A program made the translations under genes and the position numbers. The notes under the pieces were generated by a model. It saw only the letters and a list, made by a program, of their open reading frames with translations. It did no database searches and had not been told where the DNA came from. Below, piece after piece: positions 21,541 to 29,642 of a DNA stretch of 29,642 nucleotides. This DNA is from Beroe ovata (Eukaryota; Ctenophora; Nuda; Beroida; Beroidae), in assembly GCA_946803715.1 (NCBI GenBank), contig CAMPET010000075.1, positions 1 through 29,642 on the forward strand. Direction: 5' to 3'. Within the stretch, counting starts at the first letter, position 1. Each line of letters opens with the position of its first letter.

Positions 21541-21583
<43 letters not shown>
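21541..21583. repeat. CA microsatellite beside an N
   Basis: About 21 CA units end at an N (21584). Intergenic. Confidence 0.95.
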
Positions 21584-22506
21584 NCTTTGCAGGTTCCCAG
21601 CATCTGCTTGACTCAAAGTCTCATGCGGTTGCTGGGCGAGTGTTGAAAGTGAAACAGCAGCTTTTTGCGTGTCTGTGTGTACTATTTGCTAACACTTCTT
21701 TGCTTTTAACGAGAAATGCTGTCGACGTGAAATATTAAACTAATCAACTTTGCGTAGGGTGCTGAAAACATAGGCCGGACTGGGATTGCGCTGAGCTTTG
21801 TATCACGTGACCAGGGCTCAATTCTACTGGTTGACATGGTGTGAAGCTTTGACACGTGGCCAATGGGCTAGTCACGTGATCGAATACCTGTCAACAGTTA
21901 ACCTTTGTATGGGTGTTGTGGAGCTAAGTTGTGTGTGCAGTTTTTATGTTTAATATTGCAAAAAGAGCAGGTTTTGTGCGCGCGTTTTTATTTGCTACCC
22001 ATTACTGCTTCATTATTCTTCACTTCTCATTAATAGCTGCAGTCAAAATCAGTTTTAGATTATTCTATTTTTATTTTCATGCCCTCAAACTTACCAGTTG
22101 TTCCATGCGCCCGGCAAAACTAGTCAGAATTTTCTTGCATTTATATGATTCTTTCCTTTCTCTGATTCTTCCTTTCTCTGATACTTGCAATTTACCTACT
22201 GCTATAAGTTAAAGTATAGTCTAGTCTGAGGCATCGAATCCTATCATCGTTCTTGATTCCTCGCGAAGTAATCGCAGTCTTTGCTTTAGGCTAAAGCAGA
22301 GCATTTGCTTCATGATAAATCGAGATTGCGACAGTGTGCTATTTATTTTATTTTGGTTTTAAATTTCTTCCATTTTAACTGAAGTACTTCTATCTTCCGA
22401 GAGCTGTACCTAACAACGTAGCTCGTTACAATAGTACAATACAATTACATATAACTTTCACTAACCAATAAACTATGTTTTAGAGTGAGCCTTCTCGATC
22501 AGCAAA

Positions 22507-23206
22507 ATGGGTGATGGTAAGTCTAAATATCCACACTTGTTCTCCATACTGAACGAATGATGCATGCGTGACTTATTCACTGAAATATAGGATCCAACAT
22601 GGGGCTTTTCTCTCCCCCAGAATTGAAAGACGGTTACTCTCTTTTCGACAAGGTTGGAGACAACAACATCGAGGCTTCTCAGATCGGTGATGTGATGAGA
22701 GCTTTCGGAATCAACCCAACCAACGTGAGTGATTATTGAGTGATCAGACAGATTGTATGGATTGTGCGTAATCATTTTTAAAGAAATCCAACATGTGTGT
22801 GTTTGTGTGTGTGTGTTTGTGTGTTTGTGTGTGTGTGTGTGCGTGTGGGGAGGGTGTGTATGTGTGTGTGTGTGTCTGTGTGTGTGTATGTTTGTGTGTG
22901 TGGGTGTGAATAGTGCAGAATAAATGATCATGTATGAATAACACATGAATGCGCAGGCCCAGATCAAGAAGGCTCAGGATGGAGTTGATCCTGAGGGAAA
23001 GAAGCGGATCTCTTTCAACAGGTTCATGCCGGTGTTCGAGACAGTGAAGAAGGACTCCCCACCCATGACATTTGAGGATTATGTTGAGGGAATGAAGGTC
23101 TTCGACAGGGATCTTGTTGGATTCCTTAACTCTGGAGAACTGAGGCATCTTCTGACCAACATGGGTACTAACCTGTTACTACAGCGACATATGCGTTACC
23201 AGAGCA

Positions 23207-23240
<34 letters not shown>

Positions 23241-23802
23241 GATCAGCTGTTACTGATGGAAATATTGTTTTTCAGGTGAGAAGTTGAGTGATGCTGAGGT
23301 TGATCAGATCTTTGCTGGTCTTGAGGATGATAAGGGAGACGTTCAATACGATGGTGAGAAACAACTCCAATACCACTGCACATAATAGCATGTAACTGTA
23401 AACTGCAATTGTTAACATGTCACTGTACCCACTGCACATGTTAAAATGTCACTGTACCCACTGCACATGTTAACATGTCACTGTACCCACTGCACATGTT
23501 AACATGTAGCTGTACCACTGCACATGTTCACATGACACTGTACCACTGCACATGCAGCTGTACCACTGCACATGTTAACATGTCACTGTACCACTACACA
23601 TGTTAACATGTAGCTGTACCACTGCACATGAGATCATGTTACTGTAGCACTGCATGATATATTGTCATCAGTCATTGTATTAGATACTACGGAGTCCAAT
23701 TCTATTTCTACTGGAATTTTAGTTTTTGTGAGGTGTGCTAATTCTAAAAACATTCCATTTTCACTTTCAGAGCTGATCAGAAGACTGATGAAGGACGCTT
23801 AA
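22507..23802 (+). CDS. Myosin essential light chain, 5 exons
   Basis: Predicted exons are 22507-22516, 22591-22724, 22957-23164, 23276-23353 and 23771-23802, giving 153 residues (non-muscle essential light chains are about 151). The protein wraps the first IQ motif of the myosin II heavy-chain neck. Visible: a degenerate first EF-hand ([21 protein letters not shown]), INPTN, the linker [11 protein letters not shown], then [20 protein letters not shown], the [20 protein letters not shown] helix pair and the end [10 protein letters not shown]. The EF loops have lost key ligands (Gln for the last Glu in loop 1, Val at position 5 of loop 3), as is usual for essential light chains and unlike calmodulin. 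Exon 1 holds only 3 codons plus one base. A second acceptor at 22620 (cttttctctcccccag) would start exon 2 at 22621 in the same frame and remove 10 residues; the longer form aligns better with family N-termini. Confidence 0.9.
22796..22912. repeat. GT microsatellite in light chain intron 2
   Basis: An imperfect GT tract interrupted by TTTG, GGGGAGG and TATG. Intronic. Confidence 0.95.
23208..23236. repeat. CA microsatellite in light chain intron 3
   Basis: About 14 CA units in the 111-base intron between the third and fourth exons. Confidence 0.9.
23370..23655. repeat. Minisatellite with ACATGTTAACATGT palindromes in light chain intron 4
   Basis: About nine degenerate units of the type CACTGCACATGTTAACATGT followed by CACTGTACC. 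The core ACATGTTAACATGT is self-complementary. It fills most of the 417-base intron. Confidence 0.9.
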
Positions 23803-23951
23803 GGATTAATTGGGTAGGCCAGCAATTAAGTTTGGAGGGTTGATCAGCCATGTGTGTTGGTTGCCAGTGCAACCATGCATAGGTTTTCATAGCAACCTAC
23901 AGTGGTTGCTTGATAACCACTCCTGCCGATTCCATGGAATGAAACACAGAA

Positions 23952-23975
23952 AATCGTTGTGGCGCCACGACGATT
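23952..23975. repeat. 24-bp near-perfect palindrome in the light chain 3'UTR
   Basis: AATCGTTGTGGC is followed by GCCACGACGATT, with one mismatched pair. In RNA the mismatch becomes a G-U pair. About 150 bases after the stop codon. Confidence 0.7.
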
Positions 23976-24180
23976 GGAATTAGACTCTAGCTCCTATAAC
24001 TTTGATATTGTGTAAATTTGGGCTCAATTTTATACAGTTTGTAAATTATAAATATAAACATGTTTCAATAATTTGATTACTATATGCATGTCAAAGGAAA
24101 ATTTCGACTTCTTCTTTGTTAACCTAACCATATATATGGTTAAGCTCTGAAATTTCACGCTTATAATGCAATACAGCATA

Positions 24181-24272
24181 TTGTAGGATTTCTCCCTACC
24201 CTTGCTGGCGGGATTTTATCCCTGACAAGGAATTACAATTGCGCGGCGCCGACGGTAGGGAAACCCCTACAA
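24181..24272. mobile_element. MITE copy 4, 92 bp, with 9-bp target duplication
   Basis: Starts TTGTAGGATTTCTCCCTACC and ends GGTAGGGAAACCCCTACAA. TACAGCATA lies directly on both sides (24172-24180 and 24273-24281). The interior matches copy 1 (CTTGCTGGCGGGATTTTATC, GCGCCGACGG). A 9-bp duplication fits Mutator-like (MULE) elements. Confidence 0.88.
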
Positions 24273-24318
24273 TACAGCATATGGCATTGGCTGACGCTCT
24301 CAGCAATCGCTGTGACTA

Positions 24319-24420
24319 TTGTAGGGCTTTTCCATACCGTCGGCGCAGCGCAATCAAGATTCCGCCCTTGCCAGGGGTTAAAATCCCGCCAGCGAGGGTG
24401 GCTGGGGAATAATACTACAA
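24319..24420. mobile_element. MITE copy 5, 102 bp, opposite orientation to copy 4
   Basis: Starts TTGTAGGGCTTTTCC with CCGTCGGCGC near the left end and ends GGGGAATAATACTACAA. It is flanked by CTGTGACTA and CTGTGACCA, a 9-bp target duplication with one change. It lies 46 bases from copy 4 and is more diverged. Confidence 0.85.
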
Positions 24421-25174
24421 CTGTGACCACCAGTGACCTTTCACTGCAGTTTCAGATCATAAAGTAGAAAAAGCTAAAGGAGCTCGTGTGCAGTACTGTG
24501 CCCTACACTTTTACTTTTAGCTATTGAGCTCGAATATTGGCATTGAGCTTGAACAATGGCATGGGCATAACACATAATCATATGCGTACTGCGCTGCAGT
24601 GACATGAATTGTGCTATGCTGTGCACACAAGTCATGTCACTGATATCTTTTACTTTAGTTTGAATTTGAGACTCCGAGCAGCGCTTCCACGGGAGTATTC
24701 GTGACACGTGCAACCCGGGAAGCAAACAAAACTAGGCAGAAGATCATGAATCCCTCCAGCAAGAGCTTAGGGAGATAAATAGATAATCCTACAAAGGCTA
24801 ATCTCCAGTTCTTCCTTGGTTCCTATAATATGGAAGTAAAACACCGACTTCTTATGAATATAGGATGTGATTTAAACAGTGATATATAACGGTGTTTAAC
24901 TTTGGTAATGATTAGAAACGATCTGAAGATTCATTTTATGTGAAAGGTATAAACCAAAAATTAAAAGAATATAAAAAATATTACTTTCATTCATCAAATC
25001 GGAGTTCTGGCGACTACGATAACACTAAAATCATAACATCAATTTCAATGGCCTAGTAGCTTTTAACTAGTTATTACTGATATCCAGGGGTATCTAACAT
25101 AAGGAATATTTTTATAACATAAGGAAATTGTTTCATAAACATGCTTGTTTTTTTGTTTTCTACTGATATCGCTA

Positions 25175-29154
<3,980 letters not shown>

Positions 29155-29174
29155 CTGAGAAACGGGAGAGAGGG

Positions 29175-29230
29175 GATCAGTGACAGATCAGTGACAGAAC
29201 AGTGACAGAACAGTGACAGAACAGTGACTA
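29175..29230. repeat. 11-bp minisatellite (ACAGTGACAGA), about 5 copies
   Basis: Short perfect units just upstream (on the - strand) of the first visible ABCC exon acceptor. Confidence 0.9.
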
Positions 29231-29264
29231 ACTGATGAGACATAAGTGACTACGTCACCGGTAT

Positions 29265-29642
29265 GTAGTGCCGCAGTGGTGTCAGCGACATGTGACGAAT
29301 GAGTACCCCAATCGTCACACAGCCCAGTTCTGACGAACTGGTGTCAGCGAATTCCATCCCAAGCATTTCTACGTCACCGATATGCAGTGGTGTCAGCATG
29401 TTAATTTTTTGACGAAATACGAATGGGTACCCCAATCGTCACACAGCCCTGTTCTGACGTACTGGTGTCGGCGAATTCCTTCGCAAGCATTCCTACGTCA
29501 CCGGTAAGTAGTGGTGTCAGCAGTTTGTGACGAACGAGTACCACAATCGTCACACAGTCCTGTTCTGACGAACTGACTACTGGTGTCAGCGAATTCCTTC
29601 GAAAGCATTCCTACGTCACCGGTATGCAGTGGTGTCAGCGAC
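29265..29642. repeat. Second array of the GTGTCAGC satellite, running off the window
   Basis: About three longer units (roughly 120-130 bases) share GCAGTGGTGTCAGC, TGACGAATGAGTACC, ATCGTCACACAG, ACTGGTGTCAGCGAATTCC and TTCCTACGTCACCGGTA with the array at 26331. It lies in the intron upstream of the first visible ABCC exon; no exon was found in the remaining sequence. Confidence 0.88.

Larger units (their letters stand above)
19620..22506. other. ULK3 3'UTR and ULK3-myosin light chain intergenic region
   Basis: About 2.9 kb with no convincing gene. It contains a 21-bp E-box array, eight or so further features of CACGTG or CA-repeat type, a CA microsatellite with N at 21584, and a direct repeat of AAAGGTAGATGATATTACA near 21228-21260. 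No canonical AATAAA was noticed soon after the ULK3 stop. The last few hundred bases before 22507 should hold the light chain promoter and 5'UTR. Confidence 0.6.
23803..25174. other. Convergent intergenic region (light chain 3' end / ABCC 3' end)
   Basis: The light chain (+) and ABC transporter (-) genes point towards each other here. It contains the light chain 3'UTR with a near-perfect palindrome at 23952-23975, two MITE copies (24181-24272, 24319-24420) and AT-rich DNA. No canonical AATAAA was noticed on either strand at the expected distance; AATATAAA at about 24050 is a weak candidate for the light chain. Confidence 0.6.

Noticed and set aside
22473-23148. - strand frames over the light chain gene
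   Set aside because: Shadows of the + strand exons and of the GT microsatellite.

Overview
This is nuclear DNA from an animal. Every recognised gene is split by GT-AG introns and belongs to a eukaryotic, mostly metazoan, family. No bacterial operons, ribosome binding sites or CRISPR arrays are present. The short introns (many 60-350 bases), the dense micro- and minisatellites and the close packing of unrelated housekeeping genes suggest an early-branching animal such as a sponge. That placement is inference. Several gaps (single N at about 1685, 3012, 9707, 10339 and 21584, and a 7-base run near 14309) lie in or beside simple repeats, so this is a draft assembly.

Layout. On the + strand: (1) a mitochondrial pyruvate dehydrogenase kinase, 8 exons, about 259-4815; (2) TAF6, a histone-fold and HEAT-repeat subunit of TFIID, 11 exons, 5568-9239, whose last exon is duplicated at 9708-10011; (3) a ULK3-type serine/threonine kinase with two C-terminal MIT domains, 10 exons, 12164-19619, including one GC-AG intron; (4) a myosin essential light chain, 5 exons, 22507-23802. 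On the - strand: (5) the 3' part of an ABC subfamily C (MRP/SUR-like) transporter, 9 exons, 29154 down to 25175; its 5' part lies beyond the right edge. The reading frame was followed across every predicted junction of these five genes and all phases agree.

Between and within genes. The 3.7 kb fifth intron of ULK3 holds - strand coding-like exons with matching splice phase (about 15785-16141), a possible C-terminal membrane anchor (15426-15587) and another open stretch (16653-16934). Together they may be an unrecognised gene nested antisense in ULK3. The ULK3 to myosin light chain interval carries a 21-bp tandem array in which every unit has a CACGTG E-box, plus scattered extra E-boxes. A family of about 90-bp inverted-repeat elements (ends TTGTAGG/CCTACAA) with 9-bp target duplications occurs five times. 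A separate foldback element, a 108-bp satellite in two ABCC introns and many minisatellites fill the remaining space.

The genes do not form one pathway: mitochondrial fuel control, basal transcription, autophagy/Hedgehog-type kinase signalling, actomyosin contraction and membrane transport. Their adjacency looks like ordinary gene packing.
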